Notes under the pieces: generated by a model
Told to the model about the DNA's origin: nothing
Database searches by the model: none
The model's input: the letters and a program-made list of their open reading frames with translations, nothing else
Translations under genes and position numbers: made by a program
In this document: in pieces, positions 34,989-44,469 of the stretch
How positions within the stretch are numbered: the stretch's first letter is position 1
Layout of the letters: each line of letters opens with the position of its first letter
Assembly (NCBI RefSeq): GCF_023520895.1
Contig: NZ_CP026029.1
Coordinates: 2,294,001-2,358,000, forward strand
Direction of reading: 5' to 3'
DNA length: 64,000 nucleotides
From: Paenibacillus sp. PK3_47
GTDB taxonomy: Bacteria > Bacillota > Bacilli > Paenibacillales > Paenibacillaceae

Positions 34989-35684
34989 CTAAGCCATCTC
35001 TGCAGCACTGCTCTCCAGGTAAGACTTCCAGGCCTTCAGCATCTGCAGATCCTGCGGCAGGAATTCCTCCAGCATATGGCTCAGACCGAGATACAGCGGG
35101 CTGCTGGTCACGGCGTTCAAGCGTTCGCAGAACTGCGGTGTCCATTTCAGCAGATGCTCCTCCAGAAATGCCTCCTGGATTTCCAGCAGTTCCATGGCAC
35201 TTCTGACTGAGAAGCTGTTAAACAGCATCCGTTCATGCATGACAGCCATGAATTCCAGCTCAATACTGATATGGTCATCAGCTTCACCGCTGCATTTCTT
35301 GAACACGATGCCGGCAGAAGCATATACGTCCGAAATCACGTTGCAGAACTCCTTCTCACGGCCCAGCTGCGCTGCTTCACGCGGCGCAAAGCTGCTCACC
35401 GCAAGCTCATTCATCAGCCGGTTATACTCCAGGCTCTCCTTCTCGCAGATCTGCGGCAGCATAGCGGGCTCCTGGCTGCAGAGGTAGCGCTTCAACTCCC
35501 GTCCGCCTTCTGTCATTTCCGCGGCGGTCCCCATCTGGCGGTTACGGCTCCACTGTGCAACCAGTGAAAGCGACGGCTTTCTTCCATAAAAATCTACCAG
35601 TATCTGATATATTAATCCCCGGCTTTCCAGCCAACGGCTAAAGGCCTCCGGCACGACAAGCGATGGAACGGTTGGTATAGTCAT
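34989..35684 (-). CDS. TorD/DmsD-family molybdoenzyme chaperone
   Basis: A 231-residue all-helical protein. The diagnostic region DDHISIELEFMAVMHERML, followed by EEHLLKWTPQFCERL, matches the TorD-family pattern (acidic-HxxxELxFM, then EHL-x-W-x-P-x-F) used to bind the signal sequence or apo-form of molybdenum oxidoreductases. There is no membrane segment. The ATG at 35684 follows an excellent GGGAGG site. It lies back to back with moaA and shares a 340-base intergenic region with it, linking cofactor synthesis and enzyme maturation. The likely client is the molybdopterin oxidoreductase at 47704-49797, or another enzyme elsewhere; this is inference. Confidence 0.85.
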   Translation of the reverse strand: MTIPTVPSLVVPEAFSRWLESRGLIYQILVDFYGRKPSLSLVAQWSRNRQMGTAAEMTEGGRELKRYLCSQEPAMLPQICEKESLEYNRLMNELAVSSFAPREAAQLGREKEFCNVISDVYASAGIVFKKCSGEADDHISIELEFMAVMHERMLFNSFSVRSAMELLEIQEAFLEEHLLKWTPQFCERLNAVTSSPLYLGLSHMLEEFLPQDLQMLKAWKSYLESSAAEMA

Positions 35685-36023
35685 TTTGCAAATCCTCCCT
35701 AATGGTTTTACCGGGCGCAGTTGACGACTGGCCTCCGCGCACCTTCGGTATCATAGCTGTACTCTTCGCAAAAATGCAAGCAAAATTGAATTCAATTCTT
35801 ATACTTAAATTATATCGAATATGTTAAGCGCTTTCGGTGAGCATTTTATGGCTATTCCCAGGAATTGTCGTACTTCTGTCAAATTTAGACTCTGCCTTCG
35901 GTCTTCGGTCAGCTATCATTTAGGTTGTTCTTTTCCGCCACTTTGTGCATTGACGCCGGAGAAACCAGTCTTTAAAATTTAAAATAGATCAGAACTAATA
36001 CTGCATTTGAAGGGAGCATCGCT
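35685..36023. other. Divergent intergenic region, torD-like gene and moaA
   Basis: About 340 AT-rich bases with promoters for both genes. A good minus-strand promoter is TTGCAT-N18-TATGAT (35779-35750). I looked for a molybdenum-cofactor riboswitch before moaA and did not recognise one, and there is no clear Fnr-type site. Confidence 0.6.
35750..35779 (-). promoter_or_regulatory. Promoter of the torD-like gene
   Basis: On the minus strand TTGCAT (35779-35774), an 18-base spacer, and TATGAT (35755-35750). It is a SigA-type promoter about 65 bases before the start codon. Confidence 0.6.
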
Positions 36024-37025
36024 ATGGAGCCGCTGACGGACCCTTTTGGGCGTTTACATGATTACCTCCGCATTTCGGTTACAGACCGCTGCAACCTGCG
36101 CTGCATTTATTGTATGCCGGCGGAAGGAATGCAATTCCAGCCGCAGGACGAGATTATGAGTTATGAGGAAATTACCGCTGTAGTGAAGGCGCTGGCGCCG
36201 CTCGGGCTGCGCAAGGTCCGGCTGACCGGCGGCGAACCGCTTGTGCGCAAGGACCTGGAGAACCTTGTAGCCATGATTTCGGCCATTCCCGGCATAGATG
36301 ATATTTCGCTTACTACTAACGGGCTTATGCTCCCGGCCAAAGCAGCTGTGCTGAAGCAGGCAGGCCTGTCCCGGATCAATATCAGCCTGGATTCACTCCG
36401 CCAGGACCGCTTTGCCATGATTACTCGCGGCGGGGATGTCGCCAAGGTGCTTAAGGGAATTGAGGCTGCCGAAGCTGCAGGGCTCTCGCCGATTAAGCTG
36501 AATGTCGTACTGATGAAAGGCATCAACGATGATGAGATCAAGGATTTTATCTCGCTGACCCTGAACAGTCCGCTGAATGTAAGGTTCATTGAATATATGC
36601 CGATCGGCAGTGCCAGCGATTCCTGGCGCCAGACTTACCTGCCGCTGGAGACCGTGATTCAGGCGTGCACAGAAGCGGGCTGGGCAACCGAGGAAGCCGA
36701 TATGCCCTCAGGCAACGGACCCTCGCAGAACCGGCGTGTTCTGGGGGCGCAGGGCACCTTCGGGCTGATCCACCCGGTAAGCGAGCATTTCTGCGACAAC
36801 TGCAACCGGCTGCGGCTTACCGCAGACGGTCATATCAAGGCCTGCCTCTATTGGGCGGATGAATATAATGTACGGCCGCTGACGGGCGACCCTGCGGCGG
36901 TGCAGGCGCTGTTCCGCCAGGCGCTCGGCAACAAGCCGCATAACCACGAAATGGCGCTGGCCCTGGAGAAAAAGGCGCAGAGCCACACCCCGACCGCCCG
37001 GCGCATGTCCCAGATCGGCGGCTGA
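36024..37025 (+). CDS. moaA: GTP 3',8-cyclase (molybdenum cofactor biosynthesis)
   Basis: Radical SAM enzyme that converts GTP to 3',8-cyclo-GTP, the first step of molybdopterin synthesis. The N-terminal radical SAM cluster motif is CNLRCIYC (C23, C27, C30), followed by [12 protein letters not shown]. The second, GTP-binding [4Fe-4S] site is seen as [20 protein letters not shown]. The protein ends in the essential Gly-Gly tail (MSQIGG). The length is 333 residues, as in the family. The ATG at 36024 has GAAGGGAG at ideal spacing. No moaC, moaB, moeA or moaD/E lies in this window, so the pathway must be completed elsewhere. Confidence 0.97.
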   Translation: MEPLTDPFGRLHDYLRISVTDRCNLRCIYCMPAEGMQFQPQDEIMSYEEITAVVKALAPLGLRKVRLTGGEPLVRKDLENLVAMISAIPGIDDISLTTNGLMLPAKAAVLKQAGLSRINISLDSLRQDRFAMITRGGDVAKVLKGIEAAEAAGLSPIKLNVVLMKGINDDEIKDFISLTLNSPLNVRFIEYMPIGSASDSWRQTYLPLETVIQACTEAGWATEEADMPSGNGPSQNRRVLGAQGTFGLIHPVSEHFCDNCNRLRLTADGHIKACLYWADEYNVRPLTGDPAAVQALFRQALGNKPHNHEMALALEKKAQSHTPTARRMSQIGG

Positions 37026-37044
37026 CCCTTCGTGTAAACCAAAC

Positions 37045-37079
37045 AGCAGCCCTTCCTCAGCGGAAGGGCTGCTTGTGTT
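37045..37079 (+). terminator. Terminator of moaA
   Basis: AGCAGCCCTTCC and GGAAGGGCTGCT (37045-37073) form a perfect 12-bp stem, followed by TGTGTTTTTAA, just past the moaA stop codon. Confidence 0.9.
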
Positions 37080-37164
37080 TTTAACATATCAGAAAGTATA
37101 TATTGGGGGTCCCGGCAAAGTGCCTGAATCGCATTGAAGCAAAGCTTCACTTTGTGGGGATTTT

Positions 37165-37776
37165 TTATAATGACTCCCGCAACTGCATACCCATATAAAC
37201 GGCAATTCCCCAGATCAGCACAGCAGAGGCCTTGTTAAGCAGCCTGATTCCCTTGCCTGACGAATCCGCTTTGCCAAGCAGCCTGCCGGCTGCCGCAAGA
37301 CCCAGGAACCATATCCAGGAGACCCCCGCCGTTGCAGCGGCGAACGCCCACCGTTCAGCACCGCCATATTGCAGGGAATTCGTGCCGATGACGCCTACAG
37401 TATCCATAAGTGCATGCGGGTTCAGCAGTGAGACGGATAACGCATACCCCACCTGTCCTTTGAGCGACAGCCTTTTAGCCTCCCCTTCCGCCGGAGCTGC
37501 ACTCCATATTTTCCAGCCCATAATGAACAGAAATACCATCCCCGCACTGTAAATGACCGGCGTAAGCCAGTCCAGCGAGAGAATAACCAGTGAGACTCCG
37601 CCGACCGCAGCGGCAATCAGAAGCGTATCGCATATGGCCGCTGTCACAATAACAGGCAGCGCACTGCGGAAGCGCGGATGCAGCGCCCCCTGATTAAATA
37701 CGAATATATTCTGCACCCCAAGCGGTAAAATAAGCCCAAAGGCCAGTATCATGCCATGTATTATTGCTTCCTTCAT
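37165..37776 (-). CDS. LysE-family amino acid exporter
   Basis: A 203-residue inner-membrane exporter with about six hydrophobic segments. The N-terminus MKEAIIHGMILAFGLILPLG continues VQNIFVFNQGA, the typical LysE/ArgO opening, and LLNPHALMDTVGVIG carries the conserved NPH/P motif in the middle. It probably exports a basic amino acid or a toxic analogue. The start is the ATG at 37776 by homology; a GTG at 37791 is an alternative. It is divergent from a MocR-type regulator, with a strong palindrome between them, an arrangement common for regulator-exporter pairs. Confidence 0.88.
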   Translation of the reverse strand: MKEAIIHGMILAFGLILPLGVQNIFVFNQGALHPRFRSALPVIVTAAICDTLLIAAAVGGVSLVILSLDWLTPVIYSAGMVFLFIMGWKIWSAAPAEGEAKRLSLKGQVGYALSVSLLNPHALMDTVGVIGTNSLQYGGAERWAFAAATAGVSWIWFLGLAAAGRLLGKADSSGKGIRLLNKASAVLIWGIAVYMGMQLRESL

Positions 37777-37934
37777 AACTGCATTCTTCACCTGCTTCTT
37801 GATTTATATAGAGATGTCTACCGGCCTGCCGGCATCCGGAACCGCACTTCTGATAGTACCCCCGAACAGCCGCGCGGTAACCATCCAAACTTAGGCACAC
37901 TACCCAACCAAGTGTAAAACAGCAGGCGAAACAT

Positions 37935-37961
37935 GCTATAATTTCAATTGAAATGTATAGC
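37935..37961. promoter_or_regulatory. Palindromic operator between lysE-like and mocR-like genes
   Basis: GCTATA (37935-37940), then the perfect 14-base palindrome ATTTCAATTGAAAT (37941-37954), one base, and TATAGC (37956-37961). It overlaps a plus-strand TATAAT (37937-37942), so a bound regulator would affect the mocR promoter directly. It is the likely binding site of the adjacent GntR/MocR protein. Confidence 0.7.
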
Positions 37962-38007
37962 ACGGACCGGTCTATTATTGCATTTTTTCATAAAAGGAGG
38001 CTGTCCC

Positions 38008-39534
38008 TTGTCTAACCAGTACCGCCCGGATTATTCACCGGCTAACCTGAACGGGCTCTGGCGGCCTGATCCCGCTCTGCCGCTGCCGCTGCACAGTCAG
38101 ATTACCGCCTATTTCAGAGACCAGATCATGAGCGGGGCCCTGCCGGCAGGCACGAGGCTGGAACCGCAGCGTGAGCTGTGCCGCCGGTTCGGCGTTAACC
38201 GCAGCACGGTGGTGACTGCGCTCGGCCAGCTGGCTGCATTAGGGCTGATCGAAGGAAGGCGGGGCGGCGGAACACGGGTCACGGCGCAAAGCGCTGCAGG
38301 GACTTCCGCCGATCCAGGCCCCGGTGTCAGCGGGATACCGGTCTTACAGCAGTCCGGCAGCTGGAATGATTATGTGGAGGAGGGCAGCCACTATCCTAAT
38401 CTGCCTGCCGTGCAGGCAATCAACAGGCTGGAGTATGAGCCGGGACTGATCCGGCTTGGTACCGGAGAGCCGGCTCCGGAGCTGCTGCCCGTTGAAGCCA
38501 TGGGCCGGGTGCTTGCCGAGCTCTCGCAGAAGGGGATGCCGCCGCTCTCCTATGAGGAGCCGCTGGGCAGTTCCGGGCTGCGCAGCGCCATCAGCCGTGA
38601 GCTGGAAAAGAGCGGAATCGAAGCTGATCCGGCTTCGATTCTCATTACCTCAGGCGCGCTGCAGGGCCTGCAGCTTATTGCACTCGGGCTTCTGCCCCGC
38701 GGCTCGACCGTTCTGCTCGAGAAGCCCTCTTACCTCTATTCCATTCACGCCTTTCAGTCAGCCGGCGTGAAGTTCAGCGGCCTGCCGGTGGATGATGGCG
38801 GCCTGGTGCTGAAGCGCCTGGCCCCGGAAGCGCGGCGGACCCGGGCAGCGATGCTCTATACCATCCCCAGCTTCCATAATCCTACGGGGCTGCTGATGGA
38901 TGCCGGGCGGCGTGAAATGCTGATGGATACAGCGGAAGCACTCCGCCTTCCGGTTCTTGAGGACGGCGCTTACCAGGAGCTGTGGCTGGATGCTCCGCCT
39001 CCGCCTCCCTTGAAGGCAATGGACAGCAAAGGCAGCGTGCTCCATCTCGGCACCCTGTCGAAGGCCGCCAGTCCCGGACTGCGCATCGGCTGGATTGTCG
39101 GTCCGGAGCCTGTAGTCCGCAGGCTGGCCGATATCAAAATGCAGACGGATTACGGCGCAAGCTCCCTGTCACAGCTTGCTGCTGCCAGGTGGCTGGATGG
39201 CGGTTATCATGAAGAGCATCTGCTGCTCCTGCGCCGGAAACTCCGCCGGCGGCGTGACTTCATGCTTCAGCTGCTGCAGGCCCATTTCACAGGCTTGGCC
39301 TCCTGGAGCATTCCTGCCGGGGGCTTTTATATCTGGCTGTCGCTGAACTGGCCCATTCCCCAGCGCCGTCTGTTCGCAGCAGCATTACGGGCCGGACTGC
39401 TGCTGAACAGCGGCGATCTGTATGACCGCAGCGACAGCAGCCATCTCCGGCTGTCATACGCTTTTGCCTCTTTTGAAGAAATGGAGTCAGGAATGAAGAG
39501 ATTGGCCGGAATTGTAAAAGGGGCACTTAACTGA
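38008..39534 (+). CDS. MocR/PdxR-type regulator (GntR HTH fused to aminotransferase)
   Basis: A 508-residue fusion. The N-terminal GntR winged helix (about 20-95: LHSQITAYFRDQIMSG, EPQRELCRRFGVNRSTVVTAL) is joined by a linker to a class I aminotransferase-like domain (about 140-508). The PLP lysine is in GTLSKAASPGLRIGW, with SFHNPTG the usual Asn/Pro-Gly motif. Such proteins use PLP or an amino acid-PLP adduct as signal and often control the neighbouring transporter. The start is a TTG at 38008 with AGGAGG seven bases upstream; a longer frame from 37948 runs into the operator. The likely target is the divergent lysE-like gene. Confidence 0.9.
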   Translation: MSNQYRPDYSPANLNGLWRPDPALPLPLHSQITAYFRDQIMSGALPAGTRLEPQRELCRRFGVNRSTVVTALGQLAALGLIEGRRGGGTRVTAQSAAGTSADPGPGVSGIPVLQQSGSWNDYVEEGSHYPNLPAVQAINRLEYEPGLIRLGTGEPAPELLPVEAMGRVLAELSQKGMPPLSYEEPLGSSGLRSAISRELEKSGIEADPASILITSGALQGLQLIALGLLPRGSTVLLEKPSYLYSIHAFQSAGVKFSGLPVDDGGLVLKRLAPEARRTRAAMLYTIPSFHNPTGLLMDAGRREMLMDTAEALRLPVLEDGAYQELWLDAPPPPPLKAMDSKGSVLHLGTLSKAASPGLRIGWIVGPEPVVRRLADIKMQTDYGASSLSQLAAARWLDGGYHEEHLLLLRRKLRRRRDFMLQLLQAHFTGLASWSIPAGGFYIWLSLNWPIPQRRLFAAALRAGLLLNSGDLYDRSDSSHLRLSYAFASFEEMESGMKRLAGIVKGALN

Positions 39535-39600
39535 CATTAATCAATTTTTGTCACCCGAAGGGGATTATGATAAGCTGAGTTTCTGGAAGGGAGTTATGCA

Positions 39601-40206
39601 GTGAACAGATCAGGATCTTTTTTAAGCCGGATGGAGATATTGGATGCGGCTGAACAGACGCTGCGCCGATATGGTCCGGGCAAAGCCTCGGTCACGGATG
39701 TCGCCAAGCTGCTGGGGGTGAGCCACGGCACGCTGTACAGGCATTTTCCGAGCAAGGCTGCGTTAAGAGAGGCTGTAACCGAGAGGTGGCTCGAGGAGAA
39801 AATTGTTGCCCCGCTGGCTGAACTGGCCGGCTCTGCAGCGGACAACCCTTTGGAACAGCTTCACCAGTATATCGTCAGGCTGATAGAGCTGAAAGTTCAT
39901 TATGCCACCCAGGATTACGAGATGTTCAGAATGTACGCTGCGGTTACCGAAGAGGCCGCTGATCTGGTTGAGGCCCACATTGAGCGGATTATCAGCCAGA
40001 TCAGCATCATCCTGAACCGCGGCATTGAGCAGGGAGTGATCCTGCAGCTGACCGGGACTACGGCGCTGGCCCGTTCTGTTTTCCATGCGACGGCCCGGTT
40101 CCATCATCCCTCCCATGCGTATGAGTGGCACAGCAGCAGCATCAGCCGGGAGTTTGATGAGTTATGGAGCCTGCTGGTCAGAGGTCTGGCTGCCACCGTG
40201 AAGTAG
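39601..40206 (+). CDS. TetR-family transcriptional regulator
   Basis: A 201-residue regulator. The helix-turn-helix is ASVTDVAKLLGVSHGTLYRHFPSKAAL (about residues 27-53). The C-terminal ligand domain (YATQDYEMFRMYAAVTEEAA...) matches the YP_/TetR_C_7-like groups only loosely. GTG start at 39601 with GGAAGGGAG upstream. It follows the MocR gene by 66 bases on the same strand, with its own likely promoter just before. Its 3' end overlaps the convergent mobA by 45 bases. No obvious target gene is adjacent, so its regulon is unknown. Confidence 0.87.
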   Translation: MNRSGSFLSRMEILDAAEQTLRRYGPGKASVTDVAKLLGVSHGTLYRHFPSKAALREAVTERWLEEKIVAPLAELAGSAADNPLEQLHQYIVRLIELKVHYATQDYEMFRMYAAVTEEAADLVEAHIERIISQISIILNRGIEQGVILQLTGTTALARSVFHATARFHHPSHAYEWHSSSISREFDELWSLLVRGLAATVK

Positions 40207-40803
40207 GGACGCAGCCTCATAATCGTCCGGTGTATTCATATTCAGCAGTCCGGCTTCAAAGGCACGGAAGTCTCCCGGATACTCTTCTGCGCGGACGTAG
40301 TGTACAGCAAGCCCGGCCAGCCAGTCCATTACCCGGAGATGTCCGGTCTGCAGCGCCCGGTCCAGATCAGGAAGGACGCTGTGATGGTACAAAGCCAGCA
40401 GCGGCTGGACCTTGCCCGCAGCATTTACGGGCACTATGGCCTGCAGTGTGTTCGGACCTGCGGGACAGGCAGCTGCAAGCTCCGCCATATACCGGAACAG
40501 CGCCCCGGGAGCCAGCGGCAGATCGCAGGCCAGTGCGGCGGTCCATGCTGTGCGTGATTCCTGCAGTGCGGCATGCAGACCGGCGAGCGGTCCTTGACCG
40601 GGATACCGGTCCGGGACCATGGTTAAATTAAGAAACCGGTATTCCTCCCGCTCCGCCCCGCCGCAGGCAATAAGCACAGGGTCCGCAAGCTGCGACAGCA
40701 GCTCTGCGCTGTGCGAGATCAGCGGGATGCCTGCCAGCTTCAGCAGCGCTTTGTCAGCGCCCATCCGCCGCGATCGGCCGCCGGCCAGAATAACGCCTGT
40801 CAT
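40162..40803 (-). CDS. mobA: Molybdenum cofactor guanylyltransferase
   Basis: Adds GMP from GTP to molybdopterin, making the guanine dinucleotide form needed by DMSO-reductase-family enzymes such as the oxidoreductase at 47704-49797. The 213-residue protein has the nucleotidyltransferase opening VILAGGRSRRMGADKALLKL (GG-x-RRMG-x-K) and later VPDRYPGQGPLAGLHAAL and ACDLPLAPG, where the Asp binds Mg2+. The start is the ATG at 40803 or a TTG at 40809 with GGTGG six bases upstream; they differ by two residues. It overlaps the convergent tetR gene by 45 bases. Confidence 0.93.
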   Translation of the reverse strand: MTGVILAGGRSRRMGADKALLKLAGIPLISHSAELLSQLADPVLIACGGAEREEYRFLNLTMVPDRYPGQGPLAGLHAALQESRTAWTAALACDLPLAPGALFRYMAELAAACPAGPNTLQAIVPVNAAGKVQPLLALYHHSVLPDLDRALQTGHLRVMDWLAGLAVHYVRAEEYPGDFRAFEAGLLNMNTPDDYEAASLLHGGSQTSDQQAP

Positions 40804-40956
40804 CTTCAACAGTATCCACCACTTTTCTATATATTTTTGTTAATAAGCTCAAAAGTTGGTTTGTATCCCTTTTCAACAAATGTTACAGTGATAAAAAGGG
40901 CCTGTCTAGGCCGCAGCAATGCATGCAAGGCATCTGGCGGGAAAGGAGTGCCCAAT

Positions 40957-42195
40957 TTGCGGGAGAACCTTAATAAGCAGCTTTCCTTCACCTCTCTGAA
41001 ATGGTTCAACTTCTTTGTGTATGGAACTGTCGTTCTTTTCACCAGCTTCTTCCCCCTTTATCTGCAGGATGTCGGGATGAACAAGCTGGAAATCGGGAGT
41101 TTGATGTCAGTAGGTGCACTCGTATCAATTATTGCCAACCCTTTCTGGGGCATATGGAGTGACCGCTATCAGAATTTACGGCGGATTGTCCTCGTCATGC
41201 TGACAGGGACGCTGGTCCTGTCCCAGCTCGTTTTTCAGGCGCATACATATGAAATGATTTATGTCTCTATCCTGTTTTTCTATTTCTTTCAGGGTCCGCT
41301 GTTCGCGGAGAGCAACACGATGATTCTCAGCTATATTCAAGGCACGGGCCACCGCTTCAGCTCTTTCCGGCTCTGGGGCTCGCTGGGCTGGGCCCTGACT
41401 GCAATTCTCGCAGGCCCGGTGATCGGCTGGGCCGGCGTTTCGGTGCTGTCCTATCTTTTTGCGGCGCTGATCTGTGCAGCCATGCTTGCACTCGTTGCGC
41501 TGCCGAAGCTGGATCATTCCATCGGAACCGCACCGCTGCCGTTCAAAGGCTTCCGTCAAATCTTTTATAATCCGTTTTTTCTGTGCTTTATCTTTTTTGG
41601 CATTCTGGTATCTATCCCCAATACAATGAACAATACCTTTGTGTCGCTGTATATTACCGAGCTTGGCGGCAGCAAATCAATGATCGGCTTCGCCGTATTC
41701 CTCTCCTCTATTCTGGAGATGGCTGTACTGCTGCTCTGCGACCGTTTTTTGAAGCGCAGAATCCCGGTGCTGCTGGGCTTGCTGGCACTTGTCAGCATCC
41801 TGTTCGTCATCCGCTGGTGGCTGATGGCCGGTGCGACAACACCGCTGCAGGTCGCTTTTATTCAGATTCTGCACTGCATTACGTTCGGCGGCTTCTTCTA
41901 TGTCGGGACACAGCTGACCATGCTGCTCGTTCCGCGTCCGTACCGTTCCTCGGGACAAGCTCTTTATACGCTGACCTGGAGCGGGATATCCGGCATTCTC
42001 GGCGGTGTTCTCGGCGGATGGCTGTATCAGAATCTGGGGGCCCAGAGCATGTATCAATCCGGTGTTTTTCTTGCCCTCATCGGCTCGCTCGGCTTTGGCT
42101 GCATGTGCCTGTTCATCAGCGGCGGCGGCTACGGGCCTTCCCGCGGGCAGGAGGACGAGATTACGGATATTGAGCTTGAACAGTATCCCCGCTGA
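40957..42195 (+). CDS. MFS transporter, LacY/NupG-like (MFS_1_like)
   Basis: A 412-residue permease with twelve predicted membrane segments. The opening SLKWFNFFVYGTVVLFTSFFPLYLQ and the loop GIWSDRYQNLRRI (MFS A-motif type) match the MFS_1-like group that includes nucleoside- or phenylpropionate-type permeases and B. subtilis YwbF. The start is a TTG at 40957, preceded by AAAGGAG at an 8-base spacing. The reading frame is open for another 82 codons upstream, but those codons overlap mobA and lack family similarity. The substrate is unknown. The tail after the last membrane segment is acidic. Confidence 0.85.
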   Translation: MRENLNKQLSFTSLKWFNFFVYGTVVLFTSFFPLYLQDVGMNKLEIGSLMSVGALVSIIANPFWGIWSDRYQNLRRIVLVMLTGTLVLSQLVFQAHTYEMIYVSILFFYFFQGPLFAESNTMILSYIQGTGHRFSSFRLWGSLGWALTAILAGPVIGWAGVSVLSYLFAALICAAMLALVALPKLDHSIGTAPLPFKGFRQIFYNPFFLCFIFFGILVSIPNTMNNTFVSLYITELGGSKSMIGFAVFLSSILEMAVLLLCDRFLKRRIPVLLGLLALVSILFVIRWWLMAGATTPLQVAFIQILHCITFGGFFYVGTQLTMLLVPRPYRSSGQALYTLTWSGISGILGGVLGGWLYQNLGAQSMYQSGVFLALIGSLGFGCMCLFISGGGYGPSRGQEDEITDIELEQYPR

Positions 42196-42210
42196 TCTTA
42201 CAGCATACAT

Positions 42211-42256
42211 AATAAAGCAGGCTTGGCTTCCCGGAGGAGGCCAAGCCTGCTTTATT
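42211..42256. terminator. Bidirectional terminator between the MFS gene and glnS
   Basis: AATAAAGCAGGCTTGGC and GCCAAGCCTGCTTTATT (42211-42227 with 42240-42256) form a perfect 17-bp stem between convergent genes. Confidence 0.92.
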
Positions 42257-42270
42257 ATACCGGGCCCGGC

Positions 42271-43977
42271 TCAGCCCTGCTTAGGAGGCTGGAACGAGCT
42301 TTTCAGTGATACTACAAGATTGAATACTGGATGTCCGGGTGTAGAATATTTGCTGTCCACATTAAAATAGCCATGGCGGAAGAACTGGAACTTGTCATGC
42401 GGCACGCTGTCCTTGAGGCCCGGCTCGACAAATCCCTGGAGAATCTCGATCGATTTCGGATTCAGCTGATCCAGGAAGCTCGGCTCCGGTTTGTCCCCGG
42501 AAACTTCCATTCCCTCGACCTCAGCCTCCTGCTCCGCTTCCTCGGCAGAGATCAGCGGCTCATACAGGCGGAACTCGGCCGGCACAGCCTGGCTGGCATC
42601 GACCCAGTGCAGCGTACCCTTAACCTTGCGGCCGGTAAATCCGCTGCCGCTCTTGGTCTCCGGATCATACGTGCAGTGCAGCTCAACAACTTCGCCGTTC
42701 TCATCCTTGATCACATCGTTGCACTTGATGAAGTAGGCATGCTTCAGGCGAACCTCGTTGCCGGGGAAGAGGCGGAAATACTTGCTCGGCGGATTCTCCA
42801 TGAAGTCATCGCGTTCGATATAGATCTCACGGGAGAACGGAATCTGCCGGTTGCCCATTTCCTCATTCTCCGAGTTGTTCTCTGCTTCGAGCAGTTCGCT
42901 CTCGCCTTCCGGATAGTTCGTGATGACCACCTTGAGCGGGCGCAGAACAGCCATGGTCCGCGGTACGGTCAGCTTGAGATCCTCGCGGATGAAATGCTCC
43001 AGCATCTGCAGATCGACCAGCCCCTGGCTCTTGGAGATCCCGGTTTCATGCACGAAGCTGCGGATAGCTTCCGGAGTATATCCCCGGCGGCGAAGCCCGG
43101 AAATCGTCGGCATGCGCGGATCATCCCAGCCGTCTACATGACCCTCGTCCACCAGCAGCTTCAGCTTGCGCTTGCTGGTTACGGTCTGGGCCAGGTTAAG
43201 CCGCCCGAATTCATACTGGCGGGGAACTGCCGGCATTTCACATTCCTCAACGACCCAGTCATAGAACGGGCGCTGGTCTTCGAACTCAAGGGAACAAAGG
43301 GAATGGGTCACGCTCTCAATGGCATCCTCAAGCGGATGCGCATAGGTGTACATCGGATAGATGCACCATTCATCACCGGTATTGTGGTGATGGGAGTGGG
43401 TAATCCGGTAAATGACCGGATCACGCAGGTTGATGTTCGGTGAGGACATGTCGATTTTGGCACGGAGCACCTTTTCGCCGTCTTTGAATTCACCTGCACG
43501 CATGCGGCGGAACAGGTCCAGATTCTCCTCTACGCTCCGCTCACGGTAAGGGCTGTTCTGTCCGGGCTGCGTCAGCGTACCGCGGAATTCGCGGATTTGA
43601 TCCGCACTGAGATCATCCACATAAGCTTTGCCTTTTTTGATCAGCAGTTCTGCCCGCTCGTACATTTCCCCGAAATAATCGGAGGCAAACCGCATTTCTT
43701 CCCATTCATAGCCGAGCCACTTTACATCCTCCTGAATGGAGTTGACGTATTCCAGATCCTCTTTGACAGGATTGGTATCGTCGAATCTCAGATGGGTTTT
43801 GCCGCCGAATTCATCGGCCAGCGTAAAGTTGATCCAGATCGCCTTGGCATGACCGATATGTAAATAACCGTTCGGCTCCGGCGGAAAGCGGGTGATGACT
43901 TCCTTGACCTTGCCCGAGCGGAGATCTTCAGTTATAACGTTCTTGATGAAATTGGAGGGTGTTCCACGGTTCTCCAC
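42271..43977 (-). CDS. glnS: Glutaminyl-tRNA synthetase
   Basis: Charges tRNA-Gln directly with glutamine. The 568-residue protein has the class I HIGH motif in [20 protein letters not shown] and [12 protein letters not shown], and [10 protein letters not shown] is the KMSKS-type loop. The C-terminal anticodon-binding beta-barrels follow (to about 560). GlnRS is patchy in Bacillota, most of which use Glu-tRNA amidation, so this probably reflects an old acquisition. The start is the GTG at 43977 with AAAGG nine bases upstream; a TTG at 43986 directly abuts that site and is unlikely. The leader shows no T-box. Confidence 0.95.
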   Translation of the reverse strand: MENRGTPSNFIKNVITEDLRSGKVKEVITRFPPEPNGYLHIGHAKAIWINFTLADEFGGKTHLRFDDTNPVKEDLEYVNSIQEDVKWLGYEWEEMRFASDYFGEMYERAELLIKKGKAYVDDLSADQIREFRGTLTQPGQNSPYRERSVEENLDLFRRMRAGEFKDGEKVLRAKIDMSSPNINLRDPVIYRITHSHHHNTGDEWCIYPMYTYAHPLEDAIESVTHSLCSLEFEDQRPFYDWVVEECEMPAVPRQYEFGRLNLAQTVTSKRKLKLLVDEGHVDGWDDPRMPTISGLRRRGYTPEAIRSFVHETGISKSQGLVDLQMLEHFIREDLKLTVPRTMAVLRPLKVVITNYPEGESELLEAENNSENEEMGNRQIPFSREIYIERDDFMENPPSKYFRLFPGNEVRLKHAYFIKCNDVIKDENGEVVELHCTYDPETKSGSGFTGRKVKGTLHWVDASQAVPAEFRLYEPLISAEEAEQEAEVEGMEVSGDKPEPSFLDQLNPKSIEILQGFVEPGLKDSVPHDKFQFFRHGYFNVDSKYSTPGHPVFNLVVSLKSSFQPPKQG

Positions 43978-44184
43978 AGTTATCAACCTTTCGCTTCTGT
44001 ATTGTTCTACTATCTTGTATGAACATGTTTCCTACTAATATACCCGTTAACTGAAGAATGTTCAATAAAATGGCTAACGCCGGAGTGCTGCGCAGACCTT
44101 TTGACTTCTCTCCCGGTGATAGAGTAGCATTGGATTTATAAAGCTATATTCCAAGTTTATCTACATAAAAGGGGGCCTTAATTC

Positions 44185-44430
44185 ATGAAACCGGTCAAGC
44201 TGCCCAAAGAACAGCGTGAGATCATAACAGAGAATATCCGTGCCTACTTCGAAATGGAACGCGGGGAAACCATCGGCCATCTGGCGGCGGATAATCTGCT
44301 GGAGTTTTTCCTGAAGGAGCTGGGCCCGGCCATCTACAACGGAGCGCTGAGCGACTGCCGTATGCTGGCCGTACAGCGGATGCAGTCTCTGGAAGAGGAT
44401 ATTTACGCGCTCGAATGGAAAAAGCGTTAA
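44185..44430 (+). CDS. DUF2164 family protein
   Basis: An 81-residue acidic helical protein starting MKPVKLPKEQREIITENI, with the family core FEMERGETIGHLAADNLLEFFLKELGPAIYNGAL. It has no membrane segment, cysteine pair or known catalytic motif, and its function is unknown. The ATG at 44185 follows a GGGGG site at good spacing. It is followed 39 bases later by a GNAT gene on the same strand, which suggests a two-gene transcript. The length and conserved ALSDCRMLAVQRM end match the family, so it looks complete. Confidence 0.85.
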   Translation: MKPVKLPKEQREIITENIRAYFEMERGETIGHLAADNLLEFFLKELGPAIYNGALSDCRMLAVQRMQSLEEDIYALEWKKR

Positions 44431-44469
44431 CCATGATATCAGGCCTAGCGCCGGAGAGGAGACAGCAGC

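Noticed and set aside
35685..36023. Molybdenum cofactor riboswitch before moaA
   Set aside because: No matching conserved structure recognised in the intergenic region.
40711..40956. N-terminal extension of the MFS gene
   Set aside because: The extra 82 codons overlap mobA on the other strand and are not membrane-protein-like; AAAGGAG just before TTG 40957 fixes the start.
43978..44184. T-box leader before glnS
   Set aside because: No T-box core sequence (TGG-containing bulge motif) or terminator/antiterminator pair seen.
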